From Novosphingobium pokkalii (GTDB lineage: Bacteria > Pseudomonadota > Alphaproteobacteria > Sphingomonadales > Sphingomonadaceae), in NCBI RefSeq assembly GCF_014652855.1, contig NZ_BMZP01000002.1, forward strand, positions 214,963 through 278,962: a DNA stretch of 64,000 nt, read 5' to 3'. The position numbers and the translations under genes are program-made. Below, in pieces: positions 53,090-63,690 of this stretch. The notes under the pieces were generated by a model. It saw only the letters and a program-made list of their open reading frames with translations. It was not told the origin of the DNA and searched no databases. Every line of letters begins with the position of its first letter. Position 1 is the first letter of the stretch.

Positions 53090-53569
53090 TCAGATTGCCT
53101 CGGCCAGAGCGGCCGCCAGCGCCTCGATCCCGCGTGCGTCTTCCTCGTCGAAGCGGGCGAGGGTGGGGCTGTCGAGATCGATCACCGCGATCACCACGCC
53201 ATCGCGCTTGATCGGCACGACCAGCTCCGATGCGCTGGCCGCGTCGCAGGCGATGTGGCCGGGAAAGGCGTGGACGTCGCGCACCAGTTGCGTTTCGCCG
53301 GTGGCGGCCGCGGCGCCGCACACGCCCTGGCCCAGTGGAATGCGGATGCAGGCGGGCTTGCCGGCGAAAGGCCCGAGCACCAGCGTCTCGCCGATCCGGC
53401 GATAGAACCCGGTCCAGTTGCAATCGGGCAGGGCCATGGCCAGCAGCGCGGCGACATTGGCCATATTGGCCACGCCATCGCTTTCGCCATGGATCAGCCC
53501 GCGCGCGGCGGCGACCAGATCGGCATAGAGCGTGGGCTTGTCGGCGGCATCGAAATGAAAATCGTACAT
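53090..53569 (-). CDS. msrC: Free methionine-(R)-sulfoxide reductase (GAF domain)
   Basis: fRMsr reduces free methionine-R-sulfoxide using a GAF domain with three cysteines. The 159-residue protein has NWTGFYRRIGETLVLGPFAGKPACIRI, GQGVCGAAAATGETQLVRDV and HIACDAASASELVVPI, giving Cys at about residues 74, 84 and 108, in the right order for the fRMsr catalytic set. The C-terminus DLDSPTLARFDEEDARGIEAL is standard. It converges on the nucleoside hydrolase gene; the stops are 4 bases apart. The next gene is divergent. Confidence 0.9.
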   Translation of the reverse strand: MYDFHFDAADKPTLYADLVAAARGLIHGESDGVANMANVAALLAMALPDCNWTGFYRRIGETLVLGPFAGKPACIRIPLGQGVCGAAAATGETQLVRDVHAFPGHIACDAASASELVVPIKRDGVVIAVIDLDSPTLARFDEEDARGIEALAAALAEAI

Positions 53570-53640
53570 GACGCCAGCGTCTAGCGCATTTCCCGCAAGC
53601 TGTCATTGCAGCGAAGCCTTGGCGGCCCTAGTTTGCCGGC

Positions 53641-55101
53641 ATGAGCACCCTCAAGAAGTTCCTCATCGCCCTTGGCTTGTTGCTGATCGCGATTGCCGCG
53701 TTCCTGGCCTGGGCCATCCGTGGCCCGGCCGCGCAATATACCACCGACGAAACCTCTGGCCCCCATCCCAAGATCGCCGAGCCTTCGCCCCAGACGATTC
53801 CCGGCGTGGGCATTGCCAAGCCGATCGGCTGGCAGGCCGGTGAAACCCCGGTGGCGGCGCAGGGTCTGGTCGTCACGCGCTTTGCCGATGGGCTGGATCA
53901 TCCGCGCACCCTGGCGGTTCTGCCCAATGGCGACGTGCTGACGGCAGAGACCAATGCCCCGGCGGGCGATCGGGCCGGTGGTGGCCTGACCGGCCTTGTC
54001 GCGGGCATCCTGTTCAGCCAGGCCGGCGCGGGCGAGCCTTCCCCCAACAAGATCGTCGTGCTCCGTCAGGATGCTAGCGGCAAGGCGACGCAGCGCTTCG
54101 TGATGGAAAATCCGGCGCTCGATTCGCCATTCGGCATGGTCTGGCGCGAAGGCCGGCTCTATGTGGCCAACCACAATGGCGTGGTGTCGTGGCCGTTCCA
54201 GCCGGGGCAGACGACGCTGCCGGGCAAGCCTGAAAAGCTCATGGACCTGCCGCCGTCCGGCATGCACTGGGCGCGCAACCTGGCGCTCAGCCCCGATGGC
54301 CAGCGGCTCTACATCTCGGTGGGATCTGGCACCAATATTGCCGACAACGGATTGGAAGCCGAAGCCGATCGCGCCGCGATCTTTGAATATGACTTCACCA
54401 AGCACCGCGTGCGCCAGTTTGCCGGCGGCATGCGCAATCCCAATGGCATGGACTTCAATCCCTATACCGGGGAACTCTGGGCCGTGGTCAACGAGCGCGA
54501 CATGCTCGGCCCCGATCTCGTGCCCGATTACCTCACCAACGTGCCGCTCGGTGCGCAGTACGGTTGGCCTTGGGCGTACTGGAAGAAGTACATCGACTGG
54601 CGCGTGAACTTGCCGATGCCGGAATACATGATGGAATACGTGCGCAAGCCGGAATACGGCCTGGGCGCGCATGTCGCCCCGCTCGGCCTGGCCTTTGCGC
54701 GCGGCGGCAACACCATGGGTGATCGCTTTGCCGGTGGCGCGTTCATCGCCCGCCATGGCTCGTGGAACCGCCGTCCGCTGGCCGGCTATGACGTGGTCTT
54801 CGTGCGCTTCGACAGCCACGGCAACGTGCTGCCCGCGCCGCCTGCGCCCGTGCTCACCGGCTTCCTCAACAAGGATGGCAAGGCCCATGGCCGCCCCACT
54901 TGGGTGGCCTTTGCCAAGGATGGCGCGCTGCTGGTCAGCGACGACGTCGGCGGCGTGATCTGGCGCGTGACGGCGCCCGGCGCCAAGCCCGCTCCGGCCA
55001 TTGCCCAGATCGCCGATACCCCGCTGCCGCCCAAGCCGCCGATGGGCAAGATCCGCATCCAGGAAAACCCGGATTCGGTGCTCAACAAGCCGCAGCAATG
55101 A
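53641..55101 (+). CDS. PQQ-dependent sugar dehydrogenase-like protein (soluble GDH/sorbosone dehydrogenase fold)
   Basis: The 486-residue product has one N-terminal membrane helix ([20 protein letters not shown]) and a six-blade propeller with repeats [46 protein letters not shown] and [32 protein letters not shown] and [19 protein letters not shown] match L-sorbosone/aldose dehydrogenase-type members. It is likely anchored facing the periplasm. Cofactor residues were not each verified, so the substrate is open. A double hairpin terminator follows. Confidence 0.85.
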   Translation: MSTLKKFLIALGLLLIAIAAFLAWAIRGPAAQYTTDETSGPHPKIAEPSPQTIPGVGIAKPIGWQAGETPVAAQGLVVTRFADGLDHPRTLAVLPNGDVLTAETNAPAGDRAGGGLTGLVAGILFSQAGAGEPSPNKIVVLRQDASGKATQRFVMENPALDSPFGMVWREGRLYVANHNGVVSWPFQPGQTTLPGKPEKLMDLPPSGMHWARNLALSPDGQRLYISVGSGTNIADNGLEAEADRAAIFEYDFTKHRVRQFAGGMRNPNGMDFNPYTGELWAVVNERDMLGPDLVPDYLTNVPLGAQYGWPWAYWKKYIDWRVNLPMPEYMMEYVRKPEYGLGAHVAPLGLAFARGGNTMGDRFAGGAFIARHGSWNRRPLAGYDVVFVRFDSHGNVLPAPPAPVLTGFLNKDGKAHGRPTWVAFAKDGALLVSDDVGGVIWRVTAPGAKPAPAIAQIADTPLPPKPPMGKIRIQENPDSVLNKPQQ

Positions 55102-55104
55102 TGA

Positions 55105-55130
55105 CTCCCCTCCCGCAAGCGGGAGGGGAG
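55105..55130. repeat. CTCCCCTCCCGC hairpin repeat
   Basis: A perfect 12-bp stem CTCCCCTCCCGC/GCGGGAGGGGAG with an AA loop begins 4 bases after the PQQ gene stop and is immediately followed by the second terminator. The CCTCCC-rich stem resembles the repeat at 43404. Confidence 0.75.
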
Positions 55131-55131
55131 C

Positions 55132-55173
55132 AAAAAAGGGGGGCGGTGCCGAAAGGCGCCGCCCCCCTTTTTT
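55132..55173. terminator. Bidirectional terminator between PQQ-type gene and purH
   Basis: AAAAAAGGGGGGCGGTGCC (55132-55150) pairs with GGCGCCGCCCCCCTTTTTT (55155-55173) with one mismatch or wobble and a GAAA loop. T runs follow the stem on both strands; it serves both convergent genes. Confidence 0.93.
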
Positions 55174-55192
55174 GTCGTTCAAACGCCAGCGA

Positions 55193-56782
55193 TCAGTGGC
55201 GGAAGTGGCGCATGCCGGTGAAGACCATGGCCAGGCCGGCTTCGTCGGCGGCCTTGATCACGTCTTCGTCGCGGATCGAGCCGCCGGGCTGGATCACCAT
55301 GGTCGCGCCCGCTTCCACGGCGGCCATTAGGCCATCGGCGAAGGGGAAGAAGGCGTCAGAAGCGACGGCGGAGCCGACCGTGCGGGCTTCGCTCCAGCCG
55401 TGGGTCTGCGCCGCTTCCTGGGCCTTGGCAGCAGCGATTCGGCTGCTGTCGCGGCGGTTCATCTGGCCCGCGCCGATACCGGCGGTGACGCCATCCTTGG
55501 CATAGACGATGGCGTTGGACTTGACGTGCTTGGCCACGGTCCAGGCAAACAGTGCGTCCTTCAATTCCTGCGCGGTGGGTTCGCGCTGCGTCACCACCTT
55601 GAGGTCGCTGGCGCTGATCTTGCCGTTGTCGCGATCCTGAACCAGCAGGCCGCCGGCGATCGGCACGGTGATCAGGCCGGCGCGCGCGGCATCGGGCAGT
55701 TCGTTGACGAGCAGCAGGCGCAGGTTCTTCTTGCGGGCAAAAGCCTCGCGCGCAGCGGCGTCGGCGCCCGGCGCCACGACCACTTCGGTGAAGATTTCGC
55801 AGATCGCGTTGGCAGTGGGGCCATCGAGCGGCTGGTTGACCGCGACGATGCCGCCAAAGGCCGAAACGCTGTCACAGGCGAGCGCGGCCTGCCAGGCATC
55901 GAGCAGCGTTTCCGCGCTGGCCACGCCGCAGGGGTTGGCATGCTTGACGATCACCACCGTCGGCTTGTCAGCAGCAAATTCCGCCACCAGTTCCAGCGCG
56001 GCATTGGCGTCGTTGTAGTTGTTGTACGACAGTTCCTTGCCCTGGATCTGCTCGGCCTGGGGCAGGCCGACCACGGCGCTGCGGCGCGGCACATAGAGCG
56101 CGGCGGACTGGTGCGGGTTCTCGCCATAGCGCAGCGTGGTCACCAGGCTGTGCGCAGCGGCCAGCGTCTGGGGGAAATGCTGCTGCTGGTCGACCGTGGC
56201 GAACCAGGTGGCAATCGCCGAATCATAGGCCGCCGTGGTGGCATAGGCCTTGGCCGCCATGGCGCGGCGGAAAGGCAGCGAGGTCTTGCCGCCGGTCTGT
56301 TCCAGCTCCGCGATCACCGTGGCATAGTCGGCCGGATCGGTGAGGATCGTGACGTAATCGTGGTTCTTGGCCGCCGAACGGACCATCGAGGGGCCGCCGA
56401 TGTCGATGTTCTCGATCACTTCGTCGCGGTCCGCGCCCTTGGCCACGGTCGCTTCGAAGGGATAGAGATTGACCACCACCAGGTCGATCGCGCCGATCTG
56501 GTGCTCGGCCATGCTGGCGGCATGCTCGGCATTGTCGCGCACCGCCAGCAGCCCGCCGTGGACCTTGGGGTGCAGCGTCTTGACGCGGCCGTCCATCATT
56601 TCGGGAAAGCCGGTGAGTTCGGAAATGTCCTTCACCGCCAGGCCCGCTTCGCGCAGCGCCTTGGCCGTGCCGCCGGTGGACACCAGTTCCACCCCGTGCG
56701 TGGCCAGCGCCTGGCCCAGCTCCACAAGGCCGGTCTTGTCGGACACCGAAAGCAGCGCCCGCCGGATCGTCACATCGCTCAC
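55193..56782 (-). CDS. purH: Bifunctional AICAR formyltransferase/IMP cyclohydrolase
   Basis: PurH does the last two steps of IMP synthesis. The 529-residue protein starts [48 protein letters not shown] (MGS-like cyclohydrolase domain), then [13 protein letters not shown]. The transformylase domain carries [28 protein letters not shown] with the catalytic Lys-His, AFGGIVAVN and [15 protein letters not shown]. Ends in FTGMRHFRH. It lies 11 bases downstream of the heparinase-like gene in a leftward unit. Confidence 0.97.
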   Translation of the reverse strand: MSDVTIRRALLSVSDKTGLVELGQALATHGVELVSTGGTAKALREAGLAVKDISELTGFPEMMDGRVKTLHPKVHGGLLAVRDNAEHAASMAEHQIGAIDLVVVNLYPFEATVAKGADRDEVIENIDIGGPSMVRSAAKNHDYVTILTDPADYATVIAELEQTGGKTSLPFRRAMAAKAYATTAAYDSAIATWFATVDQQQHFPQTLAAAHSLVTTLRYGENPHQSAALYVPRRSAVVGLPQAEQIQGKELSYNNYNDANAALELVAEFAADKPTVVIVKHANPCGVASAETLLDAWQAALACDSVSAFGGIVAVNQPLDGPTANAICEIFTEVVVAPGADAAAREAFARKKNLRLLLVNELPDAARAGLITVPIAGGLLVQDRDNGKISASDLKVVTQREPTAQELKDALFAWTVAKHVKSNAIVYAKDGVTAGIGAGQMNRRDSSRIAAAKAQEAAQTHGWSEARTVGSAVASDAFFPFADGLMAAVEAGATMVIQPGGSIRDEDVIKAADEAGLAMVFTGMRHFRH

Positions 56783-56793
56783 GTTGAAAATTC

Positions 56794-58743
56794 CTATCTC
56801 ATCTTCTTGAGCAGCCAGGAGAAACTTTCTCCACTGCGCGGGATCTTGGCCGTGATGACAAGCTGGCGCGTGCCCAGGGGGCGGCCCAGCCCATCGGCCC
56901 AGAGCGATTCCTCGATCGTCACCGGCTCACGCCCCGAACGGAACTGCCACAGGCCGCCGTCGGGCAGGGCAAGAGTGACGCCAAGGCCGTCCTGGCCTTG
57001 CGCCAGCTCGATATGCGGGCCGAGGTGGAAGCGCAAGGCAACACCGATCATGCCGCGCTTGCCTTTCTTGCCCTGCGGCACCAGCAGGTCTTCGCCGCGC
57101 AGCTCGGTGCCATCGTCGCGCAGGATCAGGATGCGCTGGTGCAGCAGGCCATAGCGGCTGACATAGCCGTTGTGACTCGCCTCGATCCGGGTGGCCGACT
57201 GGCCCTGCGGCCCCGGCGCGGCGGCGGCATAGCTGCCATCGGCCTGAAGCGTGCGGCGGTCCACTTCCACTTCGGAAACACCGCTGCCCAGCTTGCCGTT
57301 GATCAGCACGGCGGTGGAATTGAAATCATCGATGGTCAGCGTGGAATGGGCCGCCGTGGCGCGCAGGCCCTGGGCCAGGCGCAGCGGGATGAGGCCCCCG
57401 GCAAAGGCCGCGCCGCCGCAATTGACGATCAGGCGTTCGGCGCCGTGGCTGAATTCGAACGCCAGGGTGGAAGCGCAGCCATCGCGCGCGTGGCGGGCGA
57501 TCGGCGGTGGCGCGGCATCGAGCAGCAGCACGGACTTGCCCGCCGTGATCCGCTGATAGCCCCATTGCCGCGCGTCGCGCAGCGGGCGCGTGCGCACGCC
57601 GCTGGCCTTGATCAGGGTGGCGATCTGGTCGGCCGGCACGGCGCCGGCGCCCTGCCAACTGCCCAATGCGCCATCGCCGTGGAGCAGGGCCAGCAGTGGT
57701 GGCACCAGCAGCGACAGGATCGTCTCGATCTGCTGCGGCGGATCGCGGCGCACGGCCGCGTAGCAGGCCTTGAGGCGCACCAGGATGGTGATCGCCTCGA
57801 TCTGGCCCAACGGGCTGCGCGAGAGCACGCCGCCGTCGTCGCCCACCATGTCACCCAGTGCGCGGATCAGCCCGGCCTCGCCGAACAGGCGACGCGGGCC
57901 GCCGTCGGCCATCAGCAGGCCCGTGGCAGTGATCGCGGCCCAGCCGGCCACTTCGCCCAGCTTGTCGTCGGCGCGCGTCACGTTGCGATCGAGCCAGCGC
58001 GCGGTCTCGGCCATGGCGTGCAGCACGCGGCTGCGGAACTTCTTGTCGCTGCCCGAAAGCAGCAGCGGGGCATGGATCAGCCAGGTGAGCTGGCGATGGC
58101 CGGTGTGGCCCACGTCCCACGCCGGGCTGGCGTTGGGCTGGGGATTGGCATTGAGCCACATGCCCAGCACACGCTCGGCGATGCCGGTGCATTGCGCGCG
58201 CGGGCCGCTGGCTTCCAGATCGGGCAACCAGGCAAAGCCGTGTACCATGCGCTCGAACGGCGGCGGCAGGCGTGGCCCGGTGAATTCGGTATCGGCAATC
58301 GCCGCCTTCATCCCGTGCACCAGGAAATGCCCGGCGCGCAGGGCCTTGCCGGCGGCGGCATCGCCGGGAAGCGGATTGCTGACTGTGGCGGTCAGGCGCG
58401 GGCGGGCGCGCTTGCGGAACGGATGAAGGGCACCGGCCGGCAGGCCGAGGCGATAGGCAAAGCGCAGCAAGCGTTCTCCAGCGCTGACCGCCGGTGGGGA
58501 AAAATCGGCCAGGGCCAGGGCGCGGCCTGGCTCGACCACTTCGGGGCGCAGCGGCGCTTCGTCTTCGGCAGGCATCAAGGGGGGGAGAGGACGGATCGCG
58601 CGCGTCGCGCCATCCTCGCGCACATCCTGGCGCAGGGGTTCGCGGTCCAGGCCCAGGGGCAGGGCGGGGCTGGCTTCGTCCACGGCGCGCGCCTTGCCTT
58701 TGGCGGGCTGACCACGGGCGATGGAGAAGCCGGGCTCGTCCAC
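56794..58743 (-). CDS. Heparinase II/III-like family protein
   Basis: The roughly 649-residue protein resembles heparinase II/III family proteins found next to purH in many alphaproteobacteria. An alpha-toroid-like N-part ([33 protein letters not shown]) is followed by a beta-sandwich C-part ([60 protein letters not shown]). The substrate is probably an acidic polysaccharide but is not known. I place the start at GTG 58743, 4 bases after the rpe stop; an upstream ATG would overlap rpe heavily. No signal peptide is evident. Confidence 0.85.
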   Translation of the reverse strand: MDEPGFSIARGQPAKGKARAVDEASPALPLGLDREPLRQDVREDGATRAIRPLPPLMPAEDEAPLRPEVVEPGRALALADFSPPAVSAGERLLRFAYRLGLPAGALHPFRKRARPRLTATVSNPLPGDAAAGKALRAGHFLVHGMKAAIADTEFTGPRLPPPFERMVHGFAWLPDLEASGPRAQCTGIAERVLGMWLNANPQPNASPAWDVGHTGHRQLTWLIHAPLLLSGSDKKFRSRVLHAMAETARWLDRNVTRADDKLGEVAGWAAITATGLLMADGGPRRLFGEAGLIRALGDMVGDDGGVLSRSPLGQIEAITILVRLKACYAAVRRDPPQQIETILSLLVPPLLALLHGDGALGSWQGAGAVPADQIATLIKASGVRTRPLRDARQWGYQRITAGKSVLLLDAAPPPIARHARDGCASTLAFEFSHGAERLIVNCGGAAFAGGLIPLRLAQGLRATAAHSTLTIDDFNSTAVLINGKLGSGVSEVEVDRRTLQADGSYAAAAPGPQGQSATRIEASHNGYVSRYGLLHQRILILRDDGTELRGEDLLVPQGKKGKRGMIGVALRFHLGPHIELAQGQDGLGVTLALPDGGLWQFRSGREPVTIEESLWADGLGRPLGTRQLVITAKIPRSGESFSWLLKKMR

Positions 58744-58747
58744 TGGG

Positions 58748-59407
58748 TCAGCCGATCCCTTTGAGCGCCGCGATATTGGCGGCATAGCGATCCGGCCCAC
58801 CCTTGAACGTGGCGGTGCCGGCCACCAGCGCATCGGCGCCAGCGGCCACGCAGAGCGGCGCGGTGGTCGCGTCCACGCCGCCGTCCACTTCCAGGTGGAT
58901 GGGGCGGCCGGTCTTGTCGATCATCTTGCGCACCGCCTCGATCTTGCGAAGCTGGCTGGAAATGAAGCTTTGCCCGCCAAAGCCGGGGTTGACGCTCATG
59001 ATCAGGACCAGGTCGATTTCGTCGATCAGGTAATCCAGCATCTTGGCGGGCGTGGCCGGGTTCAGCGCGATCCCGGCCTTCTTGCCCAGCGCCTTGATCG
59101 CCTGGACGGTGCGATGGATGTGCGGGCCGGCTTCGGGATGGACGGTGATGATGTCCGCCCCGGCCTGGGCGAAGGCTTCCAGGTAGAGGTCCACCGGGCT
59201 GATCATCAGGTGCACGTCGAACGGCTTGGTGGTGTGCGGGCGCAACGCCTTCACCACCGCCGGGCCGATGGTGATGTTGGGCACGAAATGGCCATCCATC
59301 ACATCCACGTGGATCCAGTCGGCCCCGGCGGCATCGATTGCGCGGACTTCCTCGCCCAGCCGGGCAAAGTCGGCAGAAAGGATCGAGGGGGAAATCAAGG
59401 GGGGCAT
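58748..59407 (-). CDS. rpe: Ribulose-phosphate 3-epimerase
   Basis: Rpe interconverts ribulose-5-phosphate and xylulose-5-phosphate in the pentose phosphate pathway. The 219-residue TIM-barrel has [46 protein letters not shown] with the metal-binding His-Asp, [17 protein letters not shown] and LEVDGGVD near residue 175. The start at ATG 59407 fits the family; upstream ATGs at 59428 and 59467 are in frame. It heads the rpe-heparinase-purH unit. Confidence 0.95.
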   Translation of the reverse strand: MPPLISPSILSADFARLGEEVRAIDAAGADWIHVDVMDGHFVPNITIGPAVVKALRPHTTKPFDVHLMISPVDLYLEAFAQAGADIITVHPEAGPHIHRTVQAIKALGKKAGIALNPATPAKMLDYLIDEIDLVLIMSVNPGFGGQSFISSQLRKIEAVRKMIDKTGRPIHLEVDGGVDATTAPLCVAAGADALVAGTATFKGGPDRYAANIAALKGIG

Positions 59408-59700
59408 CGACGACGGATCCGATCGCATACGGGAGTAAGAGATAGCCCGCACCAGCCAAATCGCCAAGCGGGCGCCGTTCGGCGCTTAACGGCCGCGAAT
59501 CGGCGCCACAAGCAATCTTTGCGGAATTTTCCACACGCATTGTCCGGTTTCGGGGCCGATTGCCGGTGGTTCGGTCCAAAAGCGTGGCGATAGGGGTTGG
59601 CCCGCACACTTTGGCAGCAATGCCACGGTCGTGCGGCGAACACCGCTCTGGCGGCTGCGCCCTCTTGCCATCAGCGGCCGGGCTTGCCATCGACAACGGG

Positions 59701-60210
59701 GTGAAAACGCTGTTCGATTCCTTCCGGTGCGCCCTGGTCGCGCTTGGCGCAAGTCTGGCACTGCTGCCGGGCACTGCGCTGGCGTCCAGCCATGGCGTGC
59801 ACCTGCCGCCGCTCGGTTGCGTCGGCCCGCCCAGCGACACCTGGCTCAATGTCACGATCGACAAGGTACGCTCCGACCGCGGCGTGATCGCGCTAACCGT
59901 CTATCCCGACGACGCGCGCAAATTCCTGATCGATGGCGGCTCGCTCTATGTTGCCCGGGTGCCGGCGCGGGCGGAAAAGACCCGCATGTGCCTGTTCCTG
60001 CCCCAGCCCGGCATCTATGCCTTGGCCGTCTATCACGACGAGGACAATTCCGGCTCGCTCAACCGCATCGGCCCGATGGGCCTGCCGGCCGAAGGCTTCG
60101 GCTTTTCCGGCAATCCCAACTCGATCGAAAGCCTGCTGGAATTCCGCTCGGTTCGCCTGGCGGTGCCGCGCACCAACCTTTCGACCAAGATCCGCCTGCG
60201 CTATCCCTGA
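59701..60210 (+). CDS. DUF2141 secreted protein
   Basis: The 169-residue product has a signal peptide (RCALVALGASLALLPGTALAS) and a beta-sandwich DUF2141 domain: WLNVTIDKVRSDRGVIALTVYPDDARKFL, MCLFLPQPGIYALAVYHDEDNSGSLNRIGPMGLPAEGFGFSG. DUF2141 proteins are secreted and of unknown role; many carry this acidic DEDNSG loop, which may bind calcium. I use GTG 59701, since in-frame codons upstream give a non-signal-like extension. A terminator follows at 60212. Confidence 0.82.
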   Translation: MKTLFDSFRCALVALGASLALLPGTALASSHGVHLPPLGCVGPPSDTWLNVTIDKVRSDRGVIALTVYPDDARKFLIDGGSLYVARVPARAEKTRMCLFLPQPGIYALAVYHDEDNSGSLNRIGPMGLPAEGFGFSGNPNSIESLLEFRSVRLAVPRTNLSTKIRLRYP

Positions 60211-60211
60211 G

Positions 60212-60238
60212 AGGCAGCCCGATAAAGGGCTGCCTTTT
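60212..60238 (+). terminator. Terminator of DUF2141 gene
   Basis: AGGCAGCCC (60212-60220) pairs with GGGCTGCCT (60227-60235) around a 6-base loop, followed by TTT. It starts one base after the stop codon. Confidence 0.88.
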
Positions 60239-60265
60239 CAAGCTTTCGCGCGCTACCATGGCGGC

Positions 60266-61222
60266 ATGACCAAGCCAGCCGTTCTCGCCGCCGCGCCGTT
60301 TCCGCCGTTCACCATGGCCCCGCTCGAGGCCGCTTTCGCGGTGCACCGCCTGTGGGAGGGGCTGGACGATCGCGCCGCCGGATCGATCCGCGCGCTGGCC
60401 ACCAACACGCTGTTCGGCCGCCTGGGTGCCGAGGTGATGGACCGCCTGCCCGCGCTGGAAATCATCGCCAATTTCGGCGTCGGCTATGACAATATCGACG
60501 TGGCCGCAGCCGCCGCGCGCGGGGTGGTGGTGACCAACACCCCCGGCGTGCTCGACGAGGAAGTGGCCGACCTGACGCTGGGCCTGCTGCTCGCCACGAT
60601 CCGCCGCATTCCCCAGGCCGAGCGGCACTTGCGCGCCGGGCTGTGGACCAAGCCGGATGGGGCCTTCCCGCTTTCCCCCACCTTGCGCGGGCGCCGCGTG
60701 GGCATCCTTGGGCTCGGCGCGATCGGCAAGGCGGTGGCGCGCCGGCTGGAGGGCTTTGGCGTTGCGATCGCCTATCACGGCCGCACCCGGCAGGATGGCG
60801 TGGCCTATCCCTGGTATCCCAGCGCGCTGGCCCTGGCCGAGGCGGTCGACGTCCTGGTGGTGGTGGTGCCGGGCGGCGCGGCCACGGCCGGCCTGGTCGA
60901 TGCGGCGGTGCTGCGCGCGCTCGGCCCCCAGGGCGTGCTGGTCAATGTTGCGCGCGGCAGCGTGGTGGACGAGGCGGCGCTGATCGCGGCCTTGCAGGAC
61001 GGCACGATCCTGGCGGCCGGGCTCGACGTCTATGCCCGCGAACCGCAGGTGCCCGCCGCGCTGGTGGCGCAGGACAATGCCGTGCTGCTGCCGCACATCG
61101 GCTCGGGCTCCGTCGCCACGCGCACCGCCATGGGCCAGTTGATGATCGACAATCTTGCCACCTGGTTCGCGCAAGGGCGGGCGCTCACGCCGGTGCCGGA
61201 AACCCCTGGATTGCCGGGCTGA
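60266..61222 (+). CDS. 2-hydroxyacid dehydrogenase (GyaR/GhrB-like)
   Basis: The 318-residue enzyme should reduce glyoxylate, hydroxypyruvate or a related 2-oxoacid. NAD(P) motif VGILGLGAIGKAVARRL near residue 150 is followed by AIAYHGRTRQDG; the Arg after the second strand suggests NADPH use. Catalytic Arg is in LVNVARGSVVDEAAL, Glu in YAREPQVPAAL and His in VLLPHIGSGS. The ATG at 60266 is chosen by the MTKPAVLAAAP start; an out-of-frame ATG at 60258 precedes it. It differs from the GhrA-type paralogue at 641. Confidence 0.88.
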   Translation: MTKPAVLAAAPFPPFTMAPLEAAFAVHRLWEGLDDRAAGSIRALATNTLFGRLGAEVMDRLPALEIIANFGVGYDNIDVAAAAARGVVVTNTPGVLDEEVADLTLGLLLATIRRIPQAERHLRAGLWTKPDGAFPLSPTLRGRRVGILGLGAIGKAVARRLEGFGVAIAYHGRTRQDGVAYPWYPSALALAEAVDVLVVVVPGGAATAGLVDAAVLRALGPQGVLVNVARGSVVDEAALIAALQDGTILAAGLDVYAREPQVPAALVAQDNAVLLPHIGSGSVATRTAMGQLMIDNLATWFAQGRALTPVPETPGLPG

Positions 61223-61357
61223 TCATGATGTTGCGAATCGCTGTTGTGCTATAACGGTTCGTCGCAACGGGCTGGGCCTTGCGGCGAACGCTTGCAATAG
61301 TGCCACGGATTTGCAACTTGCGCGGTTCACGCACGAAGATAGGGATGCCTGTCCACA

Positions 61358-61984
61358 ATGAATTCGACCCAGGCGGCGCGCGCTCCTTTGCATCAGCGGG
61401 TACGGCGCAAGGCAGAACGGATGTTCGGCCCGGCAGGCATTTTTTTCAAGGGGTTCGTCAAGCACCCGGTGATGGTGGGTGCGATCGTGCCGTCCTCGCG
61501 CCGCACGATCGCGCGCGTGCTGTCCAAGGTGGATTGGGAACGCTGCGACCTGTTCGTGGAATACGGCCCCGGCGTGGGCACGTTCTGCCAGCCGGTGCTC
61601 GATCGCCTGCGCCGCGATGCGCGGCTGATCGTGATCGACACCAACCCCGATTTCATCACCTATCTGGCGCGCACCATCGGTGACAGCCGCTTCATCGCGG
61701 TGCATGGCTCTGCGGCGGACGTGGAAAGCATCGTGCGCCAGCATGGCTACGACCACGCCGACTACGTGCTGTCGGGCCTGCCGTTCACGACGCTGCCCGA
61801 AGGGGTCGGGCCGGCGATCATGGCCGCCACGCAGCGTGTGCTGCGCCCGGGCGGCGCGTTCCTGGTCTATCAGTACACCGCCCGCGCCCGCGCGCTGATG
61901 AGCCGCTATTTCCACCGTATCGACAAGGGGTTCGAGCCGATCAACGTGCCCCCTTGCGTGATCTCGTGGGGGTGGAAGGACTGA
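61358..61984 (+). CDS. PmtA-like phospholipid N-methyltransferase or related AdoMet methyltransferase
   Basis: The 208-residue product begins with a basic amphipathic helix (RVRRKAERMFGPAGIFFKGFVKHP) that could bind membrane. AdoMet motif I is DLFVEYGPGVGTFCQPVL near residue 70, with VIDTNPDF as motif II and YVLSGLPFTTLPEG as motif IV. This matches alphaproteobacterial phospholipid N-methyltransferases, which make phosphatidylcholine from phosphatidylethanolamine. A second, unrelated rRNA or small-molecule target remains possible. Tandem terminator hairpins follow. Confidence 0.72.
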   Translation: MNSTQAARAPLHQRVRRKAERMFGPAGIFFKGFVKHPVMVGAIVPSSRRTIARVLSKVDWERCDLFVEYGPGVGTFCQPVLDRLRRDARLIVIDTNPDFITYLARTIGDSRFIAVHGSAADVESIVRQHGYDHADYVLSGLPFTTLPEGVGPAIMAATQRVLRPGGAFLVYQYTARARALMSRYFHRIDKGFEPINVPPCVISWGWKD

Positions 61985-61991
61985 CCTTCTG

Positions 61992-62019
61992 AACAATGGA
62001 ACGGCTGCGTTCCATTGTT
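61992..62019. terminator. Perfect 12-bp inverted repeat after methyltransferase gene
   Basis: AACAATGGAACG (61992-62003) and CGTTCCATTGTT (62008-62019) are exact complements around a 4-base loop. It sits 7 bases beyond the methyltransferase stop and just before the second hairpin at 62025. Confidence 0.7.
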
Positions 62020-62024
62020 GACGC

Positions 62025-62060
62025 AAAAACGCCCGCTCCTTCACCGGAGCGGGCGTTTTT
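62025..62060. terminator. Bidirectional terminator between methyltransferase and membrane protein genes
   Basis: AAAAACGCCCGCTCC (62025-62039) pairs perfectly with GGAGCGGGCGTTTTT (62046-62060). T runs flank the stem on both strands, serving the convergent genes ending at 61984 and 62069. Confidence 0.94.
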
Positions 62061-62068
62061 GCATGATC

Positions 62069-62890
62069 TCACAGCGCGGGGCGGGGCAGGTCCTTGGTCA
62101 GTTGCCCGTGGATGCCCGCCAGCATCGCCACGAAATAGGTCGACCCCACAGCATTGAGCAGCGCGGAAACCGCTTCGTTGAGCAGGCGGGCGCTTTCGCT
62201 TTCGGCGCCCAGCACTTGCGCGCTGAGCAGGCCGATCACCATCATCACCACGCTGCTCGCCACGACATAGACGAGCATGGCCAGCGCCAGGAAGGCGAGG
62301 ATGCGGCCGGTATTGCCGCGCGTCAGCGCCAGGCTGGCGCGAATCGCCATGATCGGGCTGTGGGTGCGCCCCACGCCCAGCACCGGGCCAACCATGATCG
62401 TGCGCAGCAGTGGGAACACGGCAGCGGCGATGCCGGCCCCGGCCGCGATTGGCGCGGGCACGCGCAGCACGATCAGCGCACCGCTGACCACGATCATCAG
62501 CACGGCGGCAAACAGGCCGACCATGATCTGCGAGGCGAAATAGGCCGGCACGCGCGCGGCACAATTGCGCAGCGCTTCGCCCACGGTGGGCCGGCTGCGA
62601 TCAAGCATGCACACCAGCATGGCGATGAAGCCCACGATCGGGACCAGCGACAGCGGCAGGATGACCGGCGCGTTGCGCAGGTAATAATCCTGCATCGATT
62701 GCGCGAGCTGGGCCTGCGTCATCTGCGCGGTCACAGCCGGCGGATCGACGAACACCGCCAGGGCCAGCAGCGGCAGCAGGAAGAACACCCCGGCAATGGC
62801 CATCAGCACATCGGCATTGGCCGAAACCAGGCGCCGGGCATCCTGCCAGGCGGCCATGCTGTCCAACGGGGCGATCAACGGTTTGCTCAC
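62069..62890 (-). CDS. Polytopic membrane protein of unknown function
   Basis: I do not recognise a named family with confidence. The 273-residue product has about six hydrophobic helices ([56 protein letters not shown]). It shows the layout of the glycerophosphoryl-diester phosphodiesterase membrane-domain-like proteins common in sphingomonads, with a duplicated helical core. I start it at GTG 62890, since AAGGAACACCT lies just upstream; longer reading frames overlap lipB. It is divergent from lipB, with 122 bases between. Confidence 0.7.
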   Translation of the reverse strand: MSKPLIAPLDSMAAWQDARRLVSANADVLMAIAGVFFLLPLLALAVFVDPPAVTAQMTQAQLAQSMQDYYLRNAPVILPLSLVPIVGFIAMLVCMLDRSRPTVGEALRNCAARVPAYFASQIMVGLFAAVLMIVVSGALIVLRVPAPIAAGAGIAAAVFPLLRTIMVGPVLGVGRTHSPIMAIRASLALTRGNTGRILAFLALAMLVYVVASSVVMMVIGLLSAQVLGAESESARLLNEAVSALLNAVGSTYFVAMLAGIHGQLTKDLPRPAL

Positions 62891-63012
62891 AGGTGTTCCT
62901 TGGTTTCCGGTTCGTCCTTGCCCTAGCAAAGCGCGCGCGGGTGTGCACCACTCTTCCCGGTGCGCCTTGCCCCTTGCGTTGCGGCTCCTTCGGGGCCAAG
63001 TCGCAAGGCACC

Positions 63013-63690
63013 ATGACTGTGCCCGATACGCTCGAGATCGTTCGTGAAACCGCCCAGGTGCCCTATCGCCCCGCGCTGGAGGCGATGGCCGTGCGCAACG
63101 CCGCGATTGCCGATGGCACGGCACCCGAGCTGATCTGGCTGCTCGAACATCCGCCGGTCTATACCGCCGGCACCAGCGCCGACCGCGCCGAACTGCTCGA
63201 TCCGCGTTTCGAAGTGGTCGAGGCCGGGCGCGGCGGGCGCTACACCTATCACGGGCCGGGGCAGCGCATCGGCTATGCCCTGCTCGATTTGCGCCAGCGC
63301 GCGCGCGACGTGCGCGGGTTCGTCCATGCGGTGGAAGGCTGGGTGATCGACACGCTCGCCGATTTCGGCGTGGCGGCCTGGCGCGCCGAGGGGCGCATCG
63401 GCATCTGGTGCGCCGGGGCCGACGGGCGCGAGGCCAAGATCGGCGCGATCGGCGTGCGCATCCGCCGCTGGGTGACGATGCACGGCTTTTCGGTGAACCT
63501 CTCGCCCGACCTGTCGCATTTCGGCGGGATCGTGCCATGTGGCATCGAGGAATTCGGCGTCACCAGCCTGAAGGACCTGGGCCGCGAGGTGAGCAGCGCG
63601 CAGTGGGACGAAGCCCTGCTGGCGCGCTTGCCGGCGTTCCTGGCCAAGCTGGATGTGGCCTGCCCGCCGGTGGTGGAGACAAAGGAATGA
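63013..63690 (+). CDS. lipB: Octanoyl-[ACP]:protein N-octanoyltransferase
   Basis: LipB moves octanoyl groups from ACP to lipoyl domains, the first step of lipoate synthesis. The 225-residue protein has [42 protein letters not shown], the catalytic Lys in [19 protein letters not shown] and the acyl-thioester Cys in [18 protein letters not shown]. It starts at ATG 63013 in the MTVPDTLEI context. Its stop overlaps the small lipoprotein gene by four bases (ATGA). Confidence 0.95.
   Translation: MTVPDTLEIVRETAQVPYRPALEAMAVRNAAIADGTAPELIWLLEHPPVYTAGTSADRAELLDPRFEVVEAGRGGRYTYHGPGQRIGYALLDLRQRARDVRGFVHAVEGWVIDTLADFGVAAWRAEGRIGIWCAGADGREAKIGAIGVRIRRWVTMHGFSVNLSPDLSHFGGIVPCGIEEFGVTSLKDLGREVSSAQWDEALLARLPAFLAKLDVACPPVVETKE

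Noticed and set aside
59933..60265. N-terminal extension of the hydroxyacid dehydrogenase
   Set aside because: It overlaps DUF2141 in another frame and crosses a terminator; the family start fits 60266.
61231..61255. TTGCGA...TATAAC promoter before the PmtA-like gene
   Set aside because: The spacer is only 13 bases, too short for a sigma-70 promoter.
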